From positions 9,238,101 through 9,302,100 of the forward strand of contig NC_003074.8 in NCBI RefSeq assembly GCF_000001735.4: a stretch of DNA of 64,000 bases. Reading direction: 5' to 3'. Below the pieces are notes generated by a model. The model searched no databases and had not been told where the DNA came from. It worked only from the letters and a program-made list of their open reading frames with translations. Source of the stretch: Arabidopsis thaliana. Lineage: Eukaryota; Streptophyta; Magnoliopsida; Brassicales; Brassicaceae. Below are positions 1 to 9,859 of this stretch, piece after piece (the stretch's first letter is position 1; each line of letters opens with the position of its first letter). The translations under genes and the position numbers were made by a program.

Positions 1-1215
1 TGACAGAACTGATCAAGTTTAGGCGACCCGCATATGAGAGATATCGAGCCGTCCAAGTTCCAATCTTTCTTTTTATTTGTTCTACAAGCGGTCTGTAGTC
101 AGCAGAAGAGAAACGCTTTGTGACTAATGGTAACCCGAGATATCGAACTGGAAGACTTCCCACTGCAAATTTAAATCGCTCCTCTATCTCTCGTCTGTAC
201 ATATTTGCACTCCCAGCTAAGTAGATGGTTGACTTCTCCATGCTTATTTTAAGTCCTGATTTCTTTGCAAACTCATCAAAAACACTCACAATTCCCTCAA
301 CTGAGCGAACCTTTCCATCTGAAAGCACCATGAGATCGTCAGCAAAAGTGAGATGGGTTAAGCCAATAGTCTGACATCGAGGATGATACCCAAACTTCTT
401 AAAACCTGCAGCTCTATCTAACATTTTAGATAGTACATCCATTGCTATGACAAAGAGATAAGGGGAAAGAGAACATCCTTGACGCAGACCCCTTGAACTG
501 TTAAAGAAACCAACCAATTCTCCATTGACCTGGACTGAAAAAGATGCAGTAGTGATGCAGAGCATAATCCAATGAATAAACTCTTGCGAAAAATTCAACG
601 AGTGGAGAACGTTCTCCAAGAAAGACCATTGAACGGAATCAAACGCCTTGGAGATATCGATCTTTATGGCGCAACGATCTGATACTGACTCTTTATGGTA
701 GTCTTTAACAATTTCAGTCGCTAGTAATAAGTTCTGGATTAGAAGACGATCCTTGACGAAAGCTGATTGGTTCCCCGCAATAAACTGTGGAAGAATTTCT
801 TTCAACCTCTTTGCAATCAACTTTGATATGACTTTGTAGATGACATTGCAGCAAGATATAGGTCTATAATCTTTCATTTCCTTGGTCTCGAACTTCTTAG
901 GGATGAGAGCAAGTATGGTAGAGTTTACCCCTTTTGGTAAGAATCCTTTTTCAAAAAAAGACTTCACCGCCACTATAAATTCAGCACCTATAATCTCCCA
1001 AGTAGCTTTATAGAACTCAGTTGTAAAACCATCCGGGCCTGGGGACTTATCACTCGACATAAAAAACAGAACAGTCTTAATCTCTTCCCCTGTGACTGGT
1101 TCCATCAGTCTACTTCGATCCTCTGCTGTACACCTAAATGGTAACAAAACTTGAAGTTCCTCCAATGTAGCTCCCTCAAAGTCATTTGGAACCAACTGCA
1201 AAAACTCACGGAAAA
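1..1215 (-). pseudogene. LINE ORF2, reverse transcriptase part
   Basis: After the frameshift the minus strand stays open in one frame to the window edge. It contains the plant LINE RT landmarks in order: SPGPDGF near 1035, YRPISCCN near 870, DISKAFDSV near 650, GLRQGCSLSPYLF near 480 and FADD near 345, followed by the thumb region. Thumb end, RNase H (if present) and 3' UTR are outside the window. The domain order confirms the transposon direction. No full-length product is possible because of the upstream frameshift. Confidence 0.85.
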
Positions 1216-2448
1216 AAGTTCTGCTTCTTCTTTTATTTCTTCTCCTTTTTTTGTTACACTGCCATCTTGCCTTTGAATCTCACGAATTGAGTTATGCGCT
1301 ACTCTCGCCATTACCGCTCGATGGAATGTTTTGTTATTCTTGTCACCGACTTGCATCCAATGGAGCTTTGACTTCTGTTTCAAATATTTTTCTTCTATTT
1401 CCGCCAACAGTTCCCATTTCTCATGCGCTTCAGTTTCCTCGATCATGGCCTGTGGAGAAGGACTCTTCAAATTTTCCTCTTGCTTTTGACATAGGGTATC
1501 ATGCGCTTCCTTTGTTCTCTTTACCAAATTACCCATCTTTTCTTTAGCCAGTTGACGGATTTTTGGTTTAAGTGCCTTCAGCTTTTTGGTGAATCTAAAC
1601 ATGGTAGAAGTTGACATATAAACAGGCTCTGTTGTTTTCCAGTAAGCTTCTACCATAGGACGAAATTCCTGCATTTCCGCTATAGCATTGATAAACTTGA
1701 ATGGTTTCTTCCCCTTCACTCTTTCACCAACATCAATATTGAGATTTATCCTACAACGTAAATGATCTGAGCACCCTCCTGCCTCAAATACATTGTACGA
1801 TTGCGGGAAACTCATCTTCCATTTATTATTCACCAGAACCCGATCCAACTTTTTCAGTATTAAATCATTCTCCTGTCTATTACTCCAAGTGTAGAGCGAA
1901 CCATGTGAAGATAGGTCAGTGAAAGCACAATAATTCACCATCTCTTGAAACTCACGCATCCCATAAGTTACTCTTGTGTCATCCCCTTTAGAATGCTCTG
2001 CCATATTCAGAATTTCGTTGAAATCTCCAAAAATTATCCAAGGCTTATTTCGAATGATTGGAGAATCACAATGATCTCTTAGATCATTCCATAAGTCTTT
2101 CCTTTCCGAAGCAAAATTTGAGACGTAAAGAAATGAACAAAAGAATTCATCTTCTTGGCCCTCCAATTTCACTGAGCACGTTATGAGTTGGCCACTTTTA
2201 TATATCGGACTGAGCCTAGTGTTATTGCGCCACACAACCCAAATCCTGCCACGCCTGTTGTGCTCATAATTTGTCAAAATAGACCAGTCTTTAAAAATTT
2301 GATTTCCCACTGTCTGCATCTTGCTCTCCTGAACTCTTGTCTCTAGAATACATCCAAACTGAAAATTTTGTTCCTCCACCCATTTCTTTATAACGGAATG
2401 TTTAGTAGATTTGTTTAGACCGCGAACATTCCAAAAGAAACACGACAT
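1105..2448 (-). pseudogene. LINE ORF2, endonuclease part, frameshifted before RT
   Basis: This 447-codon frame encodes the exonuclease-endonuclease-phosphatase domain that nicks target DNA for target-primed reverse transcription. Visible family marks are FWNVRGLN at the start, the GDFNEIL metal-site block, the YTWSNRQ block and SDHLRCRI near the domain end. The last 30 or so codons are out-of-frame translation: in a T run near 1210-1220 one base seems to be missing, and the natural continuation into the RT lies in the next frame. ORF2 starts at an ATG overlapping the ORF1 stop. Known families of this type carry a single long ORF2, so this copy is judged inactive. Confidence 0.85.
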
Positions 2449-2876
2449 TAATGAGATTTTTTGTTGTTTCTCTTACTCTGATCATTAGGAATATTCCTGG
2501 CCGATTGAGTAGTAGAAACCGTTTTATGAGCTGTTTTGGATCCCCTTGGTAAGTACTGTCTCGAGGGCGGATCTTTTGTTCCCCTAGACTCATCAACCAC
2601 TGTTGTAGTGCATGCTGTCACCGGAGGGTCTTGTGGGAGTATAATCTCTTTCTCCACCCCCTCTTTTCCAATAGTTGGTTCATCCACTACTTCATCTACT
2701 TCACTTAAAGCTGAGTAGGGATTAGACAGAATTGTTACCGCCCCATATTTAGGCCCCTCTGTTGCTTTCCGCGGACTTCTACTTGTTTTTGGTGGTGTAA
2801 TCCATCTCTGACCATCCTCACCCAGATTTCCAATAACGATTTGTGTAGGTGTTACCTCTTTCTCTTTAACCTCCAC
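2448..2876 (-). pseudogene. LINE ORF1, C-terminal fragment
   Basis: The last 140 or so codons of a LINE ORF1. They are rich in Ser, Thr, Pro, Lys and Arg, and the tail is basic (QSKRNNKKSH). No zinc knuckle is visible, because the N-terminal and central parts are missing. There is no ATG at the open end (the first codon here is GTG), which agrees with 5' truncation of the element near 2880. The stop codon overlaps the ORF2 start as TAATG. ORF1 proteins of this class bind the element RNA; that role is inferred from position and not from a visible domain. Confidence 0.7.
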
Positions 2877-2880
2877 TAAA

Positions 2881-3624
2881 TAAATTGATAAAAATAAATT
2901 GGATTTTTTAGTTAGAAAGGTTTGGCAGGACGTTATTTACTAAAAAATAAATGAGTTTTTTAGGATGAAAGGTTTGACTAGAACTGAAGATTTATGTTTA
3001 TTATACTATAAAGTAAAAGATCAATCTTGTAACTCATTTTTATTTTACTTCATATAGTTAATTAGATAACTTTTAGTAAATTGACCTCTACAATACTTTT
3101 AAAATCTCTATATCTGGTATGTCAAAGATTATTTTAATCATCATCAAACAGTGCATTTTCAGTTTTTTTTTTTCTCACGGTTTTTTTTTTTTTTTTTTTT
3201 TTGGTGAAAGTGGTGGATTTGCATGAAAATTTCTAACGTGTAGTTGACATAATTAAATTTATCTAACGTGTAGTAGTCTGAATCTTTACGTTTCATCACA
3301 TTTGAAGATTCCTTGTAAGCACAAATCGTCGTGTGGTCGGTCTTTAAAGTCCTGCAAAAATAAAAGTCACCGCGGCGGCAAAATGGAAGCAGGCTTAAAC
3401 GATGTTAGGATATATAACATGGGAATATGGAGTGGTATACTTAAACATGATCTCCTTGCATTACATTGACATGGTCTTGATTGAATTTTAGTATGGCAGA
3501 TAATTCAACAGGTCAGCAAAAACGAGTCAAGAGAACATGTCAAAACAGAAGTTTGTATTCAAACTATAAGAAGCGAATAAGCGATGAGATGAAACACATT
3601 TAGAGAGGAGAAAGGTAGAAGAAG
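2881..3624. other. Intergenic: LINE 5' junction to kinase promoter
   Basis: AT-rich spacer between the LINE and the kinase gene. It holds two imperfect copies of a short motif (around 2910-2930 and 2952-2974, both containing aaaggtttg) and an interrupted poly-T tract at 3161-3202. The kinase leader probably starts in the 3560-3600 region. I see no coding potential or RNA gene. Confidence 0.5.
3161..3202. repeat. Poly-T tract
   Basis: Two T runs, the longer of about 22 bases, split by ctcacgg. A simple low-complexity tract. Confidence 0.8.
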
Positions 3625-5013
3625 ATGAAGTTGCAGCACGTTGTGTACCTGGTGGCTATTTTCTTCGTGGTGGCTATTTTCGTGATTGCATGTATAGAAG
3701 AGAATAAGTACTTAGTCTGGATTATGATTATTCTTGGTAAGCTCTCTACACTCGTTTTTGATTAATTTGTTTTGCAGAACTACTACGGGTCTTATGATCT
3801 TTTTTTGTCTATCATGTGATCAGCAAACACCACCAACATTTTGAGCCTCGTGCGTAGCATTAGCTATATAAAAAATATAAGGAAGCACCAGAAGGACACC
3901 AAGATCCAACGACAATTATTCTTTGAGAAAAATGGCGGTGGCATGTTGATAGAGCGACTCTCGGGGGCAGGGTCATCAAACATTGATTTCAAAATCTTTA
4001 CGGAGGAAGACATGAAGGAAGCAACTAATGGTTATGATGTGAGCAGAATCTTGGGTCAAGGAGGCCAATGGACAGTCTACAAAGGGATATTGCCTGACAA
4101 CTCCATCGTTGCTATAAAGAAAACTCGGCTAGGAGACAACAACCAAGTAGAGCAGTTCATCAACGAAGTGCTCGTGCTTTCACAAATTAACCACAGGAAC
4201 GTTGTCAAGCTCTTGGGTTGCTGTCTAGAGACTGAAGTTCCCTTGTTGGTCTATGAATTCATTACCGGTGGCTCCCTTTTCGATCACTTGCACGGTTCCA
4301 TGTTTGTTTCTTCTCTTACATGGGAACACCGCCTGGAGATAGCAATAGAAGTTGCTGGAGCTATAGCGTATCTTCACTCCGGTGCTTCTATTCCAATCAT
4401 CCATCGCGATATCAAAACTGAAAATATTCTCTTGGATGAAAACTTAACTGCAAAAGTAGCTGACTTTGGCGCTTCAAAGTTGAAGCCAATGGATAAAGAA
4501 CAGCTCACCACTATGGTGCAAGGCACTCTCGGATATTTAGACCCAGAATACTATACCACATGGCTTCTGAACGAAAAGAGCGATGTTTATAGCTTTGGGG
4601 TAGTCCTCATGGAACTGATATCAGGTCAAAAGGCATTGTGCTTTGAAAGGCCAGAGACTTCAAAACATTTGGTGAGTTACTTTGTTTTGGCCACGAAAGA
4701 GAATAGGTTGCATGAGATTATTGACGACCAAGTGTTGAACGAGGAAAACCAGAGGGAAATCCATGAAGCTGCAAGAGTTGCTGTTGAATGTACAAGACTA
4801 AAGGGAGAGGAAAGGCCAAGGATGATAGAAGTAGCTGCAGAGCTAGAAACGTTGAGAGCCAAAACGACCAAACATAATTGGTTGGATCAGTATCCTGAAG
4901 AGAATGTACACTTGCTTGGTAGTAACATCGTGTCAGCACAAGGCCATACCAGTAGCCGTGGTTATGACAACAACAAGAATGTAGCAAGGTTTGACATTGA
5001 AGCTGGCCGCTGA
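3625..5013 (+). CDS. WAK-like receptor kinase lacking an ectodomain (At3g25490-like)
   Basis: Two exons, 3625-3736 and 3824-5013, joined GT-AG in phase 1, encode 433 aa. Residues about 6-24 and 29-45 are hydrophobic. The rest is a Ser/Thr kinase of the wall-associated-kinase family: nucleotide loop [13 protein letters not shown] (Lys near 136), [13 protein letters not shown] catalytic loop, [17 protein letters not shown] activation segment, and the WAK-type C-terminus DIEAGR. The galacturonan-binding and EGF domains of full WAKs are absent, so it is a membrane-anchored cytoplasmic kinase by inference. The third Gly of the nucleotide loop is Trp (codon TGG at 4069-4071), which may weaken ATP binding. 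Just after the stop the DNA switches to an antisense copy of the AFH1 gene end. The ATG at 3625 gives the only exon 1 that joins in frame. Confidence 0.9.
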
Positions 5014-5015
5014 TA

Positions 5016-5384
5016 AAGACGAAGAAGAAGATTGTTTTCGTCCAACGAGTCCAGGAAGAGGTTGTGGCATCATTGGATTCACTGGAACAGGAAACTTATG
5101 AGCAGAACTAACCATTGTTCTTTCGTTTATCATCCCTACTTCTTTGCAGACTCTGTCTACTACTCCAAGGAAGTCTCTAACCACCAAGAATATTCTAAAC
5201 GGATGCGCTTCTTCTTTAGCCGAGTTTCCATGGAAATACTCTGTGATTTCTTTTACAAGTGATAACGCTACGCTCTCTTGAGCTTGTACTCTGATGATCT
5301 CTTCCTCAGCTCTTTTCAGAAACGTTTCCATCGATTCCGAAAACCTCTGACTGTTGCTTTCTTCTGTGATTGTTGATTGGACTT
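5016..5384 (-). pseudogene. Duplicated fragment of formin AFH1 3' coding exon
   Basis: This stretch matches 13287-13653, the end of AFH1 exon 4, with about three substitutions in 367 bases (for example at the positions matching 13302 and 13415). It has the same orientation as AFH1 and so is antisense to the kinase just upstream. The minus-strand frame still reads the AFH1 C-terminal block ([19 protein letters not shown] and beyond) and then runs into kinase antisense. It lacks the AFH1 stop, introns and upstream exons, so it is a gene fragment and not a working copy. Its left edge lies within a few bases of the kinase stop codon. Confidence 0.95.
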
Positions 5385-6500
5385 GGTCACTTGAGGCATG
5401 GTCAGAAAGAGTATTTTCATCATTTACGGAGAGTATACAGAGGAGCTATGAGAATTTGATGTAATCAGACACCCATATGGATTGCCAAAATAGATGGCAT
5501 TTAGTTAGTGAGAAACTATGAACCACGAGGAATATAATTGGTTTAAATAACGTCTGGTCTTTCTTCTTCGTAGAACTAATTATTTACAAAGTTTGTTTCC
5601 TATGTATATTGTATCAATCTTTTAAATAAGACCACACTATTCCCCTCATATAGCAATTTGTTTATTCAATAGACATATCTACAATCATATGTTCTTTTTT
5701 AGAGATTAAGTCAAGTTCTCTCTAATTTAGCACTTGTACGTAGTACTAGTTCATATGCAAATCAATAAAACACTACAATTATTCATATTAGGAAAGTTCC
5801 TATTGATTCTGGATAGAAACAGAGTGTTAAAAACAGAATACAATAAAAAAAAAAATTGGTGCTGACAGAATACAAGAAATTTAAGGGAGTGAATTAAAAT
5901 TACGGTAGCCAATAATTGGAGGATTAACAACACACCGGTTTACAAAACAAACCGGAAATCACACTAAACAGGGTAATTGACTAATAATAAGAGTCATATT
6001 AATTAAACAAATAGATCATTTTTACCCATGTGATTCGAACGCAATATGTAACTTGTAATTTGAATTTTTGTTTAAACAGACTAAAGTTTTCAAATTAGGG
6101 GGAAAAATTCCAATTTCAAATCTAAATGGGTCTAACGAAATAAGCCGGGGTATTTGAGTATTTTCGTATCAACTAGCCTTAACCACTAAACTACAAATAG
6201 AATTTTTCTGGTTTCATTCATTTCATAACCGACTCAAAAAAACACTTCGTCTCTACGATTCAAATGATCAAATTCAACAGAATCAACCTGTTTCGGCTCT
6301 AAACGGTGATGAATTTGGCGATGAGAACACAATTGGGGAGGAAATCCTTGTCACCGCCGTCAAAAGAAGCATGTGATTGAATCGGGAAAAAACCTCCGAT
6401 TACGCAAACAATCAGGAATGTAATAAACCCAGGTCTGATCGATTTCAAGTTTGTTTTTGATTCATCGATTGTTGCCTTTACTTCATAATTCTCTTCCGAT
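5385..6500. other. Intergenic spacer and possible leader
   Basis: AT-rich DNA with no convincing coding frame. From about 6170 the composition changes to a leader-like sequence (short C/T-rich runs, candidate splice sites) leading into the unrecognised gene that starts coding at 7063. Nothing else was seen. Confidence 0.4.
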
Positions 6501-6506
6501 TTTTCA

Positions 6507-7341
6507 GAACAGAATCGTGTAATTGAATCTTGATTACAAATCCTTGTAATTACGCAAAATAAGGTTAGGAATCACAAACCCCTTTCTGTGTATTTCTTTG
6601 TTGCTCCGTTTATAGTAATCAATCTCTTATTGATTTAGAAGAATCAGTGAACTTCGTAGTAGTGTGATGATGCTGATGATGATCATCTTCATTTTGTGTC
6701 CGTTGATTGCTAGTTTTTCTCTGGTTTCAATTCAATCATGTAGGTTATTGAAAAACGTTGGTTACACGTGTTTTGATTAAGAAAATCTATCCATTTAGAA
6801 CTTCTTGTGATGATTTTTCTCTGTTTAGTGATTCATTTCTTTGGCTCTAGTGTTTTAGTTACATGACTCTTAAAGTTCTTTCATCATTTGATAGGTTGAT
6901 AGTCATGGCTGCATTGATCTCTCTGACATTCTTAAGGTTACAGAAGGCTATGGGAAATCTGGTAACGTGATCTTTTCAATTTCTAAATTTTTCCCGTGAC
7001 ATTTATTGATTTTTTTGCTGATTGTCTAGCGTCTTTGTTTCTCTACAGTATCACTCTCTGTAATGTCTGGTAATGAAGTGATCTTCAGGAAAGAGTCTCA
7101 AATTGAGGAACGAGAGCTAAGACTTCTCACCGAGGTAAAGATTCTTTTGATACAGTTTGGTTTTGTTCCTTGCCACCTAGCTTTTTCAGGAACTTGTCTC
7201 TCTACTGGCTTTTGATCCTGAAATTGTTTGTATTGATCAGCTGCCCGACTGCTGTGCTGCTGGTACAAATCTCATGAACCTCATCTTCCAAGTGATGGAG
7301 TTAGATGGTTCTTTGGATACTAGCATCCATCATGACGAAAA
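6507..7341 (+). repeat. Duplicated segment, copy A
   Basis: Matches copy B at 10477-11327 at high identity with a few small indels. It covers part of the leader, two intron/exon junctions and the first two coding exons of the unrecognised gene. Copy A is followed by further exons of the same frame, so it is likely the source and copy B the derivative. Confidence 0.9.
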
Positions 7342-8100
7342 ACCAGGTTGTTTCCATACAATGAGCATTGAATCTGATTCAAGCAGCATTGAGAGTGCAA
7401 TCAGATATGCCTTTGTCCACGGGTCCTGCAAAGTTTCTTCTCTCTCCCTACCTGAGAACGAGGGTGTCTTTTCGTGCAGGGTGTTCCATTCTCGATATCC
7501 CGAGCTGCAGATGAGCGTGAAGGTAGTAATTTTGAATTGGGCATATGTTGCATTATGTTTCTACTATGGGTAGAATTTTCAGTTCAAGCTCGTGTTAACA
7601 CACTTTTTCACTCTGATTCTCTGTTTTTTTATTTTCAGATTCAGGTAACATCTGCTCCCACATCTGAAAGAGAGGAGAGTGGATATTCTACACCGCATTC
7701 AATAACGACTCCACCACCTGAATCAGGGATTCCTTCAATCACAAATCCATGGCAGACTCCATGTTCACAGTTTGGAGTATTGGCCATTAGGTCATCATCA
7801 TCATTGGCTCTCAGTAGCGAAACTAGCCTGATGGATATGCCACAGTACACTGAGGTATAGCCATCACCATTTAAGCGGCATATTTTGATATGTCTCTTTC
7901 ATTTATACTTTAGTGCAGGCAAAAAAACATCTAGAATGAGCTAGCTTTTGTATTCCGAGTTCATCTCAGCCGCATGCTTATAATGTTCCTTTCTTACTGC
8001 AGGATTTAAAAGAAAAAGGATTATGTATGTTTTGTCAATTTTGGTTTTATGATCTTTTAAATTTAAGTATTCGTTTTACGTTTAAGCTGCGTGTTTATTA
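7063..8100 (+). CDS. Unrecognised small multi-exon gene
   Basis: Four exons join in frame with GT-AG borders: 7063-7134, 7241-7522, 7639-7854 and 8003 to a stop near 8100, giving about 220 aa. The protein begins MSGNEVIFRKESQ, has a Cys-Cys segment (LPDCCAAGTN), a middle part ending YPELQMSVKIQVTSAP, and a Ser/Pro/Thr-rich tail with SITTPPPESGIPS. I do not recognise the family and see no catalytic motif, signal peptide or membrane segment. The last exon turns into low-complexity hydrophobic sequence after DLKEKGLCM, which suggests that the original 3' end is lost. The ATG at 6906 does not join the main frame and opens only a short upstream ORF. It may be a live gene or a 3'-truncated one. Confidence 0.45.
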
Positions 8101-8267
8101 ACAAGGTTTAATTGGTTTCAAGAGATTTTTTCAGTTGAAATGGAACTTTTGACAAAGGTTCTCAAGATGAAGGATTGTTTAGCTGTAAGGAAGCTTTGAA
8201 GACAGTTCAGTAGCCAACAAAGGTATGGTTAAGTAGCTCTTTCTCTCTCTCCCTCCCACTTATCATG

Positions 8268-8500
8268 TCTCTTGCACTATATCAAAAACAGAGAATAAAT
8301 CCACGAAAACCCACACATAAACGCACAAAAAAACAGAAAACAGAACATAAATCCACGAAAAACCACACTCAAAACAAAATCACACACCCAAAACAAAATT
8401 CAAACGCACAAAACGAATTCAAACGCACAAACAAAAAACATAGCACACAACGTCCAAACGCAACTTCAAGAAATAGAAAACAAACTTTCACGGGATTTTT
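8268..8500 (+). repeat. A/C-rich low-complexity tract
   Basis: Plus strand is built almost entirely of A and C words such as aaatccacgaaa, cacacaa and caaacgcacaa, repeated irregularly. The 79-codon frame across it is a by-product of composition. A shorter stretch with the same words is at 12130-12245. Confidence 0.7.
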
Positions 8501-9295
8501 TTAACAAAAAATGTGAATAATCACATTTGATGGCAAGAAATTGCGTTGTGATTATTCCCTTATTTCTTACTTTCTTATCTAGTTGCTTTATTATAGCTTG
8601 TATTAACTTATATATTTGAAAATGCTTTGGTGTACACGAGCATGGTTTGTAGTTTAAACCAGGTTTTCATAAGAAAGAGCAAAAGTTTCAGATACGTGTC
8701 AATATACTCATGAATGATGAGGTAATCTTGTTATCATCATTTTAAACTCTTATTATAATTAATGTGAATTTATGTAAACCTAATTATATGTTTTAAGTAT
8801 TCACAGGTTTCAGCTATGATCTTCCATTTATTCAGAGGATAGCTCCGACGGAGTATCCAAATTCTGCCTCAAAATTAGAGAATGGTAGTGCTTAATAGTA
8901 TAGTACTGTGTGTTTTTTCTCATAATTAAGTTGACATTGTTATTTTGTTCATTTTTTTGTGTCTAATGTCCTTTTAATTGGCATAATTGATGTGTAACTT
9001 GCAGAAATAACTTTGTGTGAGTCTGCTGATGTATCTATCAAGGAGTTGATAAAGAGACTTAATGAATGTAAGCTTTTTAAACGAGTTGGTGAAGCATTAC
9101 AACTATTTTTCAGGCTCAGAACTACAAAAGAACTTTCGGTTTCATTTGTGCAAGAAAACAATAATGAGTAAAGATGCAACCAAAACATATCTTGTCACTT
9201 ACTTTTTGCTTCTATTTAGGTACACCGAGCAAGACTAGGTGGCAAAAGGGATGTCGTTGTAAAAGTGAGAAATAATCAGGAGACAACTGAAATCT

Positions 9296-9835
9296 TCCTA
9301 GCTTGCTTTCAGTTAGTTTCTTAATGTGCTACTACATGTTTAGGTACAAAGTCGTGTGGCGTTGACAATTTGATGATGATAGATGTAATAAACTTGCAAA
9401 TATTTGCATTATACATTCAGAAAACGAGAAGCAGGTATTTATCATTTCTATCTGGTGAGAATTTATAGTCCCCCAAGTCACACTATAAGTCCTTGTTTTT
9501 CATTTTCTAGATTGGGTATGAATTCAATGGAGGCCAATGCTATGGAAATCCTCCGACGTTTTTTTAATGATATGATAAACAATGGATAGAGTCATGTTCC
9601 GTTCCCAGGGTACTTGTTTTATAAATTGACTTTTTAAGGATTCCTGTTTCACTGATCAAGTGTTTGTTGACAGAATCTCGTTTTGTTTTTTTCCTATCTT
9701 GCTTTCCATTAGTTTCTGAAAGTGCTTTCAGTCCAAAGTCCTGGCGTTGAGAACTCGATGGTGCAAAAAAAGAGAAGCATGTATTTATCATTTCTGGTAA
9801 GAATTTTACATGTAAATCCTTGTTTTTCATTTTTC
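9296..9835 (+). repeat. Diverged direct repeat pair
   Basis: About 9296-9510 and 9700-9835 share ordered blocks: cttgctttc then ttagtttct, tttaggtacaaagtc versus ttcagtccaaagtc, gagaagca then gtatttatcatttct, and tccttgtttttcatttt. Spacing is near 400 bp with several indels, consistent with an old tandem duplication. Confidence 0.65.
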
Positions 9836-9859
9836 ATTGCATTGGCCTCGAACCTTGAT

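Larger units (their letters stand above)
1..2880 (-). mobile_element. LINE (L1-type non-LTR retrotransposon), partial and decayed
   Basis: Read on the minus strand this is the tail of an ORF1, an apurinic-type endonuclease that opens ORF2, and most of a reverse transcriptase that runs off the left edge of the window. The endonuclease start (SCFFWNVRGLNK), the RT active-site box FADD (minus strand near 340-351) and the YRPIS block (near 866-880) are typical of plant L1-like elements. The 5' end lies near 2880, inside ORF1, so the copy is 5'-truncated as most LINE insertions are. The 3' end, poly-A tail and target-site duplication lie outside the window. A frameshift near 1215 separates endonuclease from RT, so the copy cannot encode an intact ORF2 protein. 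Confidence 0.9.
8101..9840. other. Non-coding patchwork with possible exon relics
   Basis: No intact gene. Two short open stretches bordered by splice-like sites lie near 8810-8885 and 9005-9070. A third, at 9222-9290, reads VHRARLGGKRDVVVKV, which loosely resembles the VAVK strand of an ABC1/UbiB-type kinase N-lobe. These do not assemble into one frame and may be relics. The stretch also holds an A/C-rich tract and one member of a diverged direct repeat. Confidence 0.3.

Noticed and set aside
6906..6962. ATG at 6906 (AALISLTFLRLQKA) as the start of the unrecognised gene
   Set aside because: Spliced to the next exon it meets a stop before the conserved frame; it is at most a short upstream ORF. 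The same holds for its copy near 10888.
8265..8504. 79-codon Lys/Thr/Asn-rich frame
   Set aside because: Pure by-product of the A/C-rich low-complexity tract.
8505..8605. Hairpin aatcaca/tgtgatt followed by tatctagt as a Helitron 3' end
   Set aside because: The hairpin is long-looped and too far (about 30 bases) from CTAG, and no matching 5' end was found.
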